Source: Dendrobium chrysotoxum
Taxonomy: Eukaryota; Streptophyta; Magnoliopsida; Asparagales; Orchidaceae
Assembly: GCA_019925795.1 (NCBI GenBank)
Contig: CM034314.1
Location: 24,111,774-24,175,773, forward strand
DNA: 64,000 nt
Reading direction: 5' to 3'
Of this stretch, positions 48,506-60,800 are shown piece after piece (position 1 is the first letter of the stretch; the number at the start of each line of letters is the position of its first letter). Both the position numbers and the translations under genes were made by a program. Under the pieces are notes generated by a model that worked only from the letters and a program-made list of their open reading frames with translations, was not told the DNA's origin and searched no databases.

Positions 48506-48964
48506 TCCACCTTCTTTCACCACTTTGGATCCGGTGTCGCCTAGCCCAACAGTGTCATATACTATATCGAATCTTCCTGTCGGCTCGTTTAAGTTTTCCC
48601 AGGTACAATTGATTGCAAAATCAGCTCCCAAACTCTTCAATAGCTCCAACTGACTCATTCTTGAAGTGGCAGCAACTCTTGATACCTCATAAACATGCTT
48701 TGCTGGCTAAATCACCAAAGATCCAACTCCACCTGTACCATCTAATACAAGAATAGATTTACTGACAGAGAACCTAGCTCGCTCCAAGCCTTCGTGTGAT
48801 GTCTCAATAGCTAAATGTATTCTAGTAGCTAATATAAAGTCCAGATTATTGGGCTTTATGGCCAGCAATTTCTCTTTAATAACAATATATTCAGTAAGTA
48901 ATCCAAGCTGCGTAGGATTCTGTGAAGCTTTCTCATTGATATCTCCATATACTTCATCTGCTTC
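48506..48964 (-). pseudogene. Quinone oxidoreductase / 2-methylene-furan-3-one reductase-like fragment
   Basis: The minus strand encodes the middle of a zinc-independent medium-chain reductase: ADEVYGDINEKA, then KSILVLDGTGGVGSLVI with the dinucleotide-binding Gly motif, then LELLKSLGADFAI and FDIVYDTVG. A TAG at about 48705 sits where Gln is expected. The N-terminal and C-terminal parts of the enzyme are missing. It reads across without an intron and passes directly into the coiled-coil fragment. It is a dead chimeric piece, possibly a captured or retrotransposed gene fragment. Confidence 0.75.
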
Positions 48965-49560
48965 CATATCTCTTCTGCCGGGTGGAATGGCTCCTATAAG
49001 TTTCCATGTCCTCTCTAACTCATGTTCTTTCTTCAGATAACCAAACATGATGAGCAAGATATCCAATGTGAACCAGTTTTAATCTTCTCAGTGGTTTCTA
49101 TATACATCTCGGAGACGGTACACAGTCTTGCCACTGCATGAGCCATTGCCATAATTCCATATGTAATCTCATTTGGATTAACTTCTAATTCAAGAACTTC
49201 AATACTTGGCTTCCATGGTTGCTTTGCTACTGATCTTCTATCCATACTTTAAAGTGGAATAATTATCTTCCCAAGCAAATCCTCCTTTCTAGAGGCCGGT
49301 AGGATCTTATGTGAAATAGAGAGGGAAGGAGATGGGAACTGCTGCTACAGTTTTGCTTTCAGCTGCAAGATCTTTTATTACTTGCTTAACCTGGATGGAG
49401 TTATTCCACTAGGTATATTCCAATCAAAATTGTACACTGGCATGATGTACTTTTGAGAAGCACTAGACAACTAGACCGGTTGTGGCTGAAATATGCGAGC
49501 TCCATCGAAGGATGAGCATCTGATCAAGCGCACATGTAGCCACAATCGAGGCTTGGATGC
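48965..49560 (-). other. Unassigned sequence upstream of the reductase fragment
   Basis: Short minus-strand frames (49033-49245 and the first third of 48707-49066) look weakly coding but match nothing I recognise; they could be a third captured fragment. The rest, 49250-49560, shows nothing clear. Confidence 0.25.
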
Positions 49561-49599
49561 CACAAGTGGTGTCTCCGACAAGAAACCATGTCTCTAATG

Positions 49600-50560
49600 C
49601 CCTCAAAATTGGACAAATTGATAGTGCATTTAGGGTATTGACAATGTTCCGATCGCAACAACGCAGTCTGCTTCGCGATCGGACATCATTTGGGCGACGC
49701 CGAGGCCTAATCTTCTCAAAATGTGTATAGTTGCTTTGAAACCACCTCGATTTGCATGCACAACCTCAATTGAATAAATTGGTAGTGCATTTAGAGTATT
49801 GACGGTGTTTCGAACACAATGATGAAGTTCGTTTGTCAATCAGACGTCATTTGGCTAGCACCGAGCGACCTTTTCCTTGAAATTCATGCTTTGCTTCAGG
49901 ATGCGTATCGACCTTTTTGCATTTTTTAATTTGAATAAATTTACTGTCATCCTTGGGTATTTAGGATGTTCTGAATGCAATGATGAAGTTTGTTTCGTGA
50001 TTGGACTTCATTTGGGCAGCGCCGAGATAAATTTCCTTGATATGCATGTTTTGTATCGAGATTCATGCCACAAATCCAGATGATCCAAATTGAACACGAA
50101 AAGTGTAGTTCTTGAGTATTTGTGATATTTCGATCGCAATGATGAAATCCATTTTACGAATGAACATCATTTGGACAGCAATGAGGTTGATTTTTCTCGA
50201 AATCCATGTTGTTGCCTCGGGATCCATGCCATCATTCTGGATGTTCCAACTTGAATAAACAAGACATAATTTTTAAAGGTTGACAACATTCCAGATGCAA
50301 CGATGAAGTCTGTTTGTCGATCTGACGTCGTTTGATTAGCGTCGCATTTTAATTTCGGGTGTCAGTCATCCCTTTTGACTGATCATCCGATTCGACTGCT
50401 AGGGGCCTCGACCTAGCAGAATTCGATGTTCTGATTGCAATGTCGCTATCCATTTTGCATATAAAGGTCGTTTGATCCTTCAAGTGATGCATCGTGCCAA
50501 CCCACGCGTTGCTTGATTCGCCATTTCGTTCCTTTTGAGCATGGTTTGATGTATAAGGGT
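49600..50560. repeat. ~160-bp tandem repeat array 1
   Basis: Five diverged units begin near 49640, 49801, 49962, 50122 and 50281 (spacing 159-161 bp). Each contains a GCAAYGATGAAGTYTGTTT-like stretch followed by GACGTCATTTGGGC-like sequence. The array is followed by a non-repeated segment to about 50560. Array and flank are related to 54729-55510. Confidence 0.8.
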
Positions 50561-52575
50561 CAACAACTGCGAAGGTGAACTCATATCTACTGCACATTAT
50601 ATGTCATCGCCCGTGAGTAGATTACCATGTGTGCGACAAGTCTTCTACTTTTGTCTGTAGATATCCAACACACTGTAGCTCTTCAACTTTGCTTGTGAAT
50701 TACACCTCGCACAAACACCCACATATGCAAGAGATTCATCATTTTCACGGTAGATCCCTTGCCGTCATTTACATATAGGTCAATGTACTCATATGAATTC
50801 TGCCATTTATTACTGGCTCAGTTACATTCATTGTCAACACCCTTAAGTGACATTGATTGTATGAAGACTATTTTTGCTTCAGACCTCTTCGAATATGCCT
50901 TTATCATTAGTTCATTGTATGTTGAGTTCTTTCGTCGCTCACAGGGGGTCAAACGATATTGATCACTTTACAAATTGTATTCACTTGAAGCTTGTTTAAT
51001 AAGTCTTGATCATCAGTTCGTCATGCTCACTGTATGTTTGACCTCTTTTATTGATACATTTTTTGGACGCCAAGTTGATGTTGATGACATAATTACTTTA
51101 TGTTCCTTTATGTTTACTCACTTTGCAACTCTCTTGCTTGTGTGTGAGTTATAGTGAACATTACAAGTCTTTCCTCCTTGAAAATAACTTGTAGCATGCA
51201 TGGTGAACTTGTATTATCAATATTTGCTTACCATCAACTGTATATACTTTTCAATTTCCATTACCTGCAGAATTCCACCTGCTTACAAAAGTCTAGCATG
51301 TTGACTTGCAAGTTTATGTTTGAAGACTTGCTCATTTTAGGTTCTTTACAGTTTTTGCATTATTGTCTGTAAGCACATTGCCACCTTTCTCACAATTTCT
51401 ATTGTTGTTGCTTATGAGTGAGGTATAGAAATTTCAATCATCATAAGTCATTGTTCACAAGGAATTGTTGTACACCTTTGAATGTGTTTGTAACATGTTT
51501 TCCACATAACTTATTCATAAGTGGTACATCACATCCATCATTAGTTCCGATTGAAGAATTACCGCATCCATTTGTACACCAATATCTATTGTCCATAAAG
51601 GATTCATCATCTATGAAGTACCATTAGTACCGTTATTTGTAGTTAGATTTAGCGGATTCACTTGTATGTTAACACTGATTATTGGATGGATTGCGCTCAT
51701 CAAACATTATCAATACTTGCATCACTTATTATTACCATATCTGCTCATTTGTAAGCATGATTTGAGATAGATGTTGCAAGTCAAATATCATCGTCCAAGA
51801 GTTCCATGTTATGACTTATAATCATGTCACACTTTCTACAGTTTCATCACTGCTTGTGAGCAAGTTGTGGTTAGAAGTTTATTCAACATTGCTTATTCAT
51901 TTGGACACATTAAAAGTTATTAATAAGTTTTGATATTTTCACTTTGGTCTTGCACTTATCAATTTAAGGTTCAGTCCTCTATTATTTCAATTGTTGTTCC
52001 TTGCTGTCTAAATTGCAAATTCAAACAAAGTTTGCAAATTCCCTGTTGTCCATCTTCATTCAAATCAAGTTCAATTGCACATTTAGTTTTAGGTCCCACT
52101 TAGTTCAATTAGCAAGTTCAAGTCCCTTGTGGCTGTCTAAGTTTTGTTCAAATAAGGTCCCATGTCAGTGCAAATTTCGACAGCCTCTCGACATCTCCCC
52201 CAATTAGGAGAAATCCGAAAGGCAGGGCCTCCCGCCACGCTAGAGAAAGGCGTGTACAGTATGTGTCGGATGACACCGCAACCATAATTCTTCAATCCCA
52301 CCACACTAGAGATAAGTGTGTATGGATCTTTGGGATACCTATTTAAAATGCGCAGTGGTTTATTTGTCCTCACCGCACTAGAGAAAAGCACGTACGAGGC
52401 CTACTCACTACGTCGTAGGCATCGCACCGAGTTCCCATCCCACCATACTATAGAAAAGCGTGTATGGACAATTTTTTCAATGCACTGCGAACGTCGAATA
52501 TGGGGTTTTGAGTTAAGAAAATTTTATACCTACGAAGAAGGGCGACAATGAAGACAATGCGATGATGGTAATTTG
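50561..52575. repeat. Diverged repeat block, right member
   Basis: No gene; short frames are not credible. T-rich sequence with many CTTGTGAG/CACTTGTA-like words resembles 46350-47530, and 52170-52575 resembles 47540-47960. Within the latter, a ~100-bp unit marked CACTAGAGA-AAGCRYGTA repeats about four times. This is probably the same old repeat family as the left block. Confidence 0.5.
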
Positions 52576-52713
52576 TAAACATACACAAAAATACACATCT
52601 TTTTATTTCTCACTCTCGTCTCTTTCTTTTTCTTCATTTCGTCATTTTCATTATTTTTTTTGAAATGCTTTCCTTCTTTCCCCCTTTTTTTATTCTTCTC
52701 CCATCTTTTTTTT

Positions 52714-52779
<66 letters not shown>

Positions 52780-54728
52780 TCACATGAACACATTTATATA
52801 CATACGAACACATGTGCATATTCTCTACCCATTTAACAAAATGAATAATTGAAAGCAAGTAAATAAGACTAATCAACAATGAAAATAAAAAGAAATGAAA
52901 TAAAAGCCTATTATTTTGGGATTTTGGTTGATTTTGAAATGGGCTAGAAATGAAGTTTTGGTTATTTTTTGATGGAGGTGTGTTTGTGGGGCTTATTAAT
53001 GGGTAATGTGTATGATTAAGGTGGTGTAGTTTTGGACTTTTGTTGGGCTGTAGGTGGGCTTCTAAAATAATTTTGGAGGAGGGGATTTTAATATAAAGGA
53101 GATCTATGGAATGCAACTGTTGAGTGGAGCAAAGCAATTTGGGTATAGGGATTTAATTAGGGAATGATAAAGGTACGGCTGCAATAAAGGCCAGCTGGGT
53201 GAAAATCACCAAGGTGAAGGGCTATTTGGGCTGATATTTTAGAGTTGAATAGGTTGTAGATGGGCTGCAGTAATCGAGGACTGAAGTAATGGGTTGTTGG
53301 CTACTTGAGGATTTAGACAAGTGGGCTGAATGGGCTTCTAAGTAATGGGGAGGAAGAATGTGAATGCCCTCTGTTTAATGAGAACAATGTTCTCTGTTTG
53401 GTGTAGAAGAAATATAGTGAAGATTGTTAGGCTTTGGAGGAGAAGGAAGTGGGCTGAGTATAGGTTGAGTTGGATGTTAGGGAATGATATGTATATATAT
53501 ATTTTTTTAAGTGAAATGGGCCTATTGTTTGAATGTGGTTTGAGTAGGATTACAGGTGGTTCACATGGAAGAAAACAAAAACAAGAAGAAAACAAAAACA
53601 AGAAGAAAAGCTGTTGTTGGGTTTTGGAGATGAGTAATGGAGCAGGTTGTAAGGGCTGTTTGTGGTGTTGTTTAAGGGCTATAGTTGAGGGGAGGCAGTA
53701 GGCTATGTGTTGGTATAAGCTGATGGGTTGAGGGAGTTCAACAAATGGATAATGCTGAACAAATGGGCTGGGCTGTCAAGGAAGTTGCTGAAATAAGTTC
53801 TGTTGAATGTAGTGACAAAAACACAAAAAATAAGAAATAGAACAAAACAAAAAATAAAGATGCAGATGAACTTCACGTGATCGAAAAAGAGGCAAGCTTC
53901 ACGTGCTATCAGGAAGATGGCTGGCTGCAGGTTTTAAAAGCTGTTAATCATCTATTGGGCTATTGAGAGGAGTGGGAAGTCAGGCATGAGGTTGAGAGCA
54001 GCTCAACGTCTTTGGTTCGGCTCTGTGAAGCTAAATGTGATTTGCTACCAGAAATTAGCTGGATTGCTCTTCACGTGAGGAAGGATCATAGGTGGATCGA
54101 TACAGAGCAGCTGGTTTGAAGTACAGTTGTGAGAGGAGGAGGCTTTCACATGAGGGAAGGACGGATGGCCTAGTATTGGCTTGGCTTGTGATTGGTGGAA
54201 GAAAGGTGGACAGAGGCTGGCAGTTTTAGGAGGAAGTGAAGTGGGATTGTGAAGGGAATAGAAGTGAGGGAGAAGAGATCTGTTTGGTCTTTTGACGGAG
54301 AGGGCTTAAAGATTTTCGAATAGGTTGTTGAAGCCTTGCGTGCATGAAGCCTCATTCGGTATTTTGTTCTCTTTTGAAGTTGAAGGAGACTTCCTGCGTG
54401 AAGAGAAATCAGACGCCATTCCCTTTTTTCGCTTCGATTTAACAAGCTAGTTGCAACCTTGACAGGAAGGAGGCCACTGAATTTTGACCAAACGAGGTAA
54501 AAGCATTAAATAGCATTTAATGGACTTAAATTCCTTTCCTTAATTTGGCATCAGGTTTTATGAAAATTTTGTTAAGTCAAAGGGTATATTAATGAAATAT
54601 CACCAATGCATTAATTCAAAAATGATAGAACTTAACTAGTCATGTCAAAATTATCTCAGCTTGCGTGTTTTCTTGATTTTTGTGCATTTCGTCTCATTTT
54701 ACATGCTAATTTCACAGCGTAATCTTCT
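52576..54728. other. Unassigned region with microsatellites
   Basis: No gene was recognised. It has a (CA)n(TA)n microsatellite at 52716-52776, a short TA/T run near 53490-53508 and an imperfect repeat of GAAAACAAAAACAAGAA at 53569-53608. Minus-strand frames at 52634-53137 and 54170-54445 are low-complexity and not convincing. The style (many GGGCT/AGCCC words) resembles the LTR or flank of a transposon. Confidence 0.4.
52716..52776. repeat. (CA)n(TA)n compound microsatellite
   Basis: About 18 CA repeats pass directly into about 12 TA repeats. Confidence 0.97.
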
Positions 54729-55510
54729 TCGAACAAATTGACAGCACATTTTGGATATTTTTGGCGTTATGATCGCAACAGCGCAATCTGTTTTGTGATC
54801 GGACATTGTTTAGACAATATTGCATGCTAATTTCCTCGTTTTGCATGTTGTCGCCTCGGGACCCGCATCGATTTGCATACACGACTTTAATTGAACAAAT
54901 TGATAGTCAATGTTGAGTATTCATGACGTTCCAGACGTCATTTAGACGGCGTCGCATGCCAAATTTCTCGATTTGCACGTCATCACCTTGGGATTCATGC
55001 CACCACCTCGGGCAATCCTAATTGAACAAATAAAATGTAGTTGTTAGGTTTCGATGATGCTCCGAACGCAACGACGAAGGTTGTTTTACAATTGGACGTC
55101 ATTTGGGTGGCACAGCATGCCAAATTTCTCAATTTACGTGTCGTCACCTCGAGATTCATTCCACCGCCTTAGCTGATCCCAATTGATCAAATAAAATATA
55201 GTTTTTTTGAATGCCAACGACATTCCGGACGCAACGATAAAGTCCGTTCTATGATCGGACATCGTTTGAGCGACATCACACATTAATTTCAGGTGTTCCT
55301 CATTCCTTTGGACCGATCTCATCTGATTTGACCACGAGAGCTCTCTACTTAGACGAATTCGATGTCCTGATTGCAACGATGCAGTCTATTTGGTAATCGG
55401 AAGTCTTTTAGCCCTTCAAGTGGTGCGTCGTGTCGATGTGTGCATTGTTTGATTCGTCAAATTTGTCCTTTTGTGAGTTGTTTGATGCGTAGGAATCAAC
55501 AAGTGTATCA
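54729..55510. repeat. ~160-bp tandem repeat array 2
   Basis: Units begin near 54765, 54930 (shortened), 55065 and 55226, with the same core as array 1 (GCAACGACGAAG, then GGACGTCATTTGGG). The flank after the array (GAATTCGATGTCCTGATTGC) also matches the flank of array 1 near 50420-50440. It lies about 5.1 kb from array 1. Confidence 0.75.
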
Positions 55511-55674
55511 TAGTTTGATTTATTTTTGCTAAAAGCGAGAAGCCTTGGGAGTGGTAAGACATGTATGTTGAAAATATAGGCTTTCTTAGTTATATGTAAC
55601 TGAAGAGGATCTCTCAGAGGTAGAAAAGCCACTAGCATACATTTTTTGGTAATTCAGAATATTAAATCTCCCTT

Positions 55675-56340
55675 CCCTTACTTATAGCACTTGTACAAAT
55701 TGTGGAGCTTATTCATTGGGTCTTCACGAGGCAAATTCTCATCAAGTTTAAATGATCTTAGATCCTTGATAACAATTGGAATTTCTAATTCTTCCAACAC
55801 GGTAGGAAGACCTACAACTCTGACTTTCTTAAGCTCCATCTTAAGTTGCATAATAAGCTCTTGGTATTCCCACATTTCATCAAACTCGCTTTTTCACTGA
55901 ATTGCTTGAATCATCATTTAAGCTATCATCTTTATTTTTCCTTTTAAGATATTTCCAGGAAGACTTCATATTTCCCTAATTTCTGAATCATGTTCAATAC
56001 ACTAGAAACTTGATCACTATCGGCTTTCTCTTCAAACATGACCTCCACAGATGGCTTCTAAAAATCATTTGTGACCCACAAATAAAGTATTATTTTCTTT
56101 ATCAAAGTTATCATATTCTTCTAATTCCATGAAGGATTCATGAACTTGGAAGTTCATCGCCTTTGGCTTTCCCAAGGCGTCTTTAAAATCTTTCTCAGAG
56201 CAGAATTGTCATTTTAGAATACCCACAGATATCATTGAAAGCTCATCTTTTTCACTTCAAATTTGATTGGAGTATCCTCATTATCATTACAAATCTAACA
56301 TTGAAACTTAAAACTGAAGCTTCTATCTTTCTCTTCCCTC
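55675..56340 (-). pseudogene. Fragment of an uncharacterised plant protein, broken
   Basis: The minus strand reads MWEYQELIMQLKMELKKVR and GLPTVLEELE, then IKDLRSFKLDENL, at 55678-55875. This resembles a plant-specific protein of unknown function with an acidic/coiled region. Further upstream on the same strand, pieces such as SSVLNMIQKLGKYEVFLE (about 55970) and FMELEEYDNFDKENN (about 56110) lie in other frames with stops between. No intact gene can be drawn. It may be an old pseudogene or another fragment carried by repeats. Confidence 0.45.
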
Positions 56341-57803
56341 CTCATTAGCATAATTTGATTCAGTCAATTCTGACACACTGAAATCTTCTTCTTTAAGAAG
56401 ACAAACTCTTGCTGATAACATGCAAGGTTATAAATCTTAAAGAGGAACATCATGGAATTGGTGACAAAAAGCACACAAATATTGATGAAAATCAACATTT
56501 TTCTTCGCACATCAATTCAATCTACAACCTTTTTCCCCAATGACTTCACCCCAACCACTCTTCTCTTCGAATTCGTTAAATTCAAAAAGAGATCAAATTG
56601 CCTTGGTTTAAGGGATAAAGATTGGTGTATAAGGGTCAATAAATGCCTCCCTACAAATGTGATACACGTCTAAAACATATCACATTTATTGTGACATGAT
56701 TGATAGTCTTTTGAGTAGCTTTCTTTTTTGCTCATTTGTCATTATTATAACTACTTCTGACGCATTTTGCTTATTTTTCTTATAAAAAAATATTTATAGA
56801 GACCTGATGACTTGCCTTCGGGAGAGCCCAATAAGACCGCCATTTGAGTCATTAATAGACTCACTGTCTTCAAATGAAACACAGAGCCAAAAACATATAT
56901 TTTTTAATTATTTATTGATCAATCTTGGCTGTTATGTTAAACTATATATGTAATTATAAATGCCTAGTTTACAGCTAAAACTTTTTATAAATGATAAATG
57001 TATTTTAAAATTCTAAAAGAAAAAATTTAACTTTAACTAGCACAACAAGAAACTAATATAGATATCACAACAAAAACGGTGGTTTTCATAAAAGAATTTT
57101 TAAGAATTTTATCGCAAGATCATATTTGGAGGGTGCACTTTCTCTTTATTTAACCTTAAATAAAAAGTGCCATCCCAACTTCTATTCTCAGCTGTTTGGT
57201 AAACAGACCTAAGGGTTAGAAGGGCGCCAAAAATGACTGGAAGCTCATGAAAGTGAGTAGACGACGATGGCAATGAATTTCGTGGTAATAAGCTTTGTTT
57301 CATGGAGGTTGGCATACAACTGAGTTCAACCAAGAATTGGCTGGAACTCAAATAATCCAACAATTAGAGAATTCTATCTGCATTTGAGTCAATTTAGCTG
57401 AACTCAAAATGATTTTGATTCAGCTCAAAATAATTCACATCATATTATCTCCATTCCAACACTTAACAAAATATTACTATATTTAAATTTTTTACATAAT
57501 ATTTACTTTTGATAGACAGATAAATATAAAAAACTTTAACTTTCGACTAATATTGTCAACTATAGTTCACTAAGTTCAGATTTTATTGGTTGATGAAGAA
57601 CAAAATAGAAACAAACTCCAGCAGATTTCAAAGAAAAAGACTAAATGCGACAGACAGACAGATTTATAACAATAATACAAATTACAGGAAGAATATACAT
57701 ATCCAATAAATCATGCAATAGCATATAGGTGGTAGGCAAACAATGTGTACCAACAGCGGGAGGGCACTCCTGGTGCACAGCAACAGTCCAGAATTATATT
57801 CTT
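56341..57803. other. AT-rich intergenic sequence and 3' flank of the acyl-CoA synthetase gene
   Basis: No gene was recognised. Short frames at 56452-56673 and 57109-57363 have no recognisable motif. The part nearest 57803 would hold the 3' untranslated region of the minus-strand gene; a polyadenylation site cannot be fixed. Confidence 0.5.
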
Positions 57804-60800
57804 TTACTTGATGCTTTTGTAGAGGTCATCAATCACACTCTGGAAACAATTCAATAAGAAATCAAGATTTAAGAGCTTTCTGACTTGTTTTGTAATGCTT
57901 CTAAGACGCTTTGTTTGAAGTATCATAGTTTCTAAATTTCAACGAAAGCAATGAGTATTTAATATGACATAGCAAAATGCAATAATAATGCAATATTACC
58001 AAAGCTTGAAACAACCATAATTGTAGCATAAACTTAGTTTTTGGGGTTGAGCATAAATTAGGATGATAAATGAATGAGAAATTTTAATAATGGGTAAAAT
58101 CAAATGATTTATTTGCGGCCCGAAGAAGGCAGAGAAGCTAGAGTTCTTGCCATCAACAGGTGAGATTGAGAATCACACATGCACAATATTCCAAGCATTT
58201 TATTCAAAGGAGTAATTCTTACAATTTTTCATGAAATAACCGAGGGAAACTATACTTTTGACAAAAAAAGATAGAAAAAAAGCAATATTCCCACAAAATT
58301 GAAGAGTGAAGAAAGGAACTCACCTGATAGTATTTCAGAAGTTGAGGTCTCTTTTTCTTGTAAGTTGGGGTTATTAAATCGCGGTCCATGTCAAAGGGAA
58401 GTGGATCAAGGTGAATTGCTTTTATAAACTCGAAACCTTTCAACTGTCAGAGCATGCAACAGTGAGGTTTTGAAAATTTTAAATGATTTAAAAAACTATA
58501 AACATATTATGCAATTATAGGTATCACGGGAAACTAAAATAATGTTTTACAGGACTAACCTTCTTTGCTTTGGCGGTCTTGCTTAGCTCCCCCAGAATGA
58601 ACTCATTTGCTTTGGGATTCTTACAGAAAGCACTGAAATCTCCGCTGATCCCATTTTCTTGAGCCCAACGTTCCAGAGCTCCTATGTTGGGATTTAGTAT
58701 TGCAACAAGTGAAGCCTTGAAGCTATTACCATATATCCAAATCTGGAACATGGTAGTGCAGAGAATACATTTATCAGATCAAATCCATTAAGAAGTCCAT
58801 AAAAATTTATGGTTTAGTCGTAAAATTTTAAAAATACACAAGTTGATGGCAGTAAATATCCAATAGTCACTTCATGAACAAAGCATATTGGCAGAGCGTT
58901 TCGATGGAGGTAGGAAAAATTGCAGTAAATATTTATTTATATCAAACAGATAATATGAAATTTATGAAGTTCAATAATAATAATAAAGTTAGGTCCTAAA
59001 TAAAATAAAAAATAAATAAATTTTGATTTAGTTTTTTTTTGTTTTATGTAGAATGGTCAAGGGTCTATTGTTTCTAATGCAATCAAGCATAAGAAACAAA
59101 ATCAAAACACACAAAATATCACTCTCTGCAGTTGACTGATTCATAAGTTTAGCAACTTATCATTTTAGAGGCTATTTGGTTTGAAGTAAAATGGACATAT
59201 AGCATTCCAAATGCAGGAGTTTTGAAAATATTATTATTTGATTTGAAGTAAAAGAAATATAGAGAAATTTTTTTAAATATTTAAAATTCATCATCTAGTT
59301 CAATTTGGTGTATTTGGAAATCATTAGATTTTGTCAATTTTTAAATACACTGTAAATTCTCTACCAATGCCATCACCAGCCCCACCATTGTCACCGCTGC
59401 CACGGTCTCCGCCGCCCGCCACAATTGCCGCCGCCGCCGCAACCACTCACTGGTGCCTTCCGTCGGCCGCCAACCATCATATTTGGGCATTACATTACAT
59501 CTATTATTTCAAGTCGAACTAAAAAAGGTAATCACTTGTATTTACTATACACCCATCCAAATCACTCCAAATATTTCAAATACACTATATTTCTTTTATA
59601 CTACATTCCATTTTACAATGCCAGTTTTCAACAAACTAAACGACACCTTAATGTAAGGAAAATAACATTCAAAGTTCATTCCAAGAGATAATTTAATAAT
59701 AGCCTAAAATCTAAAATTCCTAGAAAAAAATAGAATAATATAATTTAACTAATAAAGTTCACACTTTAAAGAGAAAACCTAATATTTATGTCACTAAATA
59801 AGATTTCAATCACTCCACAAAACCAATGACTAATTAATTAAAAAGATAAAATGAGGATAGAAATCAACACCAGAAAAATGAAGCCTCATGCCAATAAAAA
59901 GAGTATCCCCTAGAAGTAGTCATACATCTATAATGAACTAAAAGAATATTCAACAAGCAAACACAAGAAGAGAAAAAAATAGAATTATATTTCAATATTC
60001 ATTATTCAATTGTTTTTACATGCCTCAAGAATAACCTTCAAAAGTCTCAAAATAAGAAACTACATAAAATATGTAAAAATTTACTAAAATTAGTAAAATT
60101 TCAATACATTCAACATGAATTCTAATAAAATAAAAATTTTCCATAATTTCACATCCAACTTCACGTTAAAATCCATCAAAATAGTTATTCTTTCTAAGAG
60201 TAAATTGTAACAAGCCGAACTTTTAATTATTGAGATATTATTCGCTTTGACTTAACAGGTCTAACAATTTTGTCTCTTAGCATATTACTTTCTCGAATTT
60301 CATATATCTTAGGAGCGCTCAAGCATGAGCATATTTAGCTTTCAAGTTTTTGATTAAACAGCAATAATATTTAGGAGTACTACTTCACGGTATTGAAGGG
60401 ATCTTACATTAGTAAGGCTCCCGCTAATATCTCTCGAGAGGGATAAATGAACCCAGCCTTGTTATTTAAGTAAAAAAGAGTATGTTCCCATAATTAAAAC
60501 CTATGGACCAAGACATCTATTTACGTTTATTGGTTACCATTAAGACAACCTGAGCATTGCTCTAGGATTAATCATATATGCAAACAAAACCTGATGTTAT
60601 CTTCACAGCTAGAATATCCAAAATAAATGAAATTATTTTATAAATAAATGTTAAAAGTCCATACCGAGTCTATCCCAGGAACAAGGCCATAGATGTTCTC
60701 CAAGTTCTCAACTGCTACATACTCCCCTTGTGAAAGCTTAAATATATTTTTCTTCCTATCAATAATTTTCAAGCTTCCATCTTTTTGCCACTCACCAACA

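Noticed and set aside
52634..53137. 167-codon minus-strand frame
   Set aside because: It is low-complexity, runs through the CA/TA microsatellite, and shows no domain.
53338..53701. Overlapping frames on both strands
   Set aside because: They are Phe/Ser- or Lys/Arg-rich with no recognisable motif and arise from biased base composition.
59331..59691. Plus-strand frames rich in Pro and Ala
   Set aside because: They come from a GCC-rich patch inside a LACS intron, on the other strand, with overlapping frames all open.
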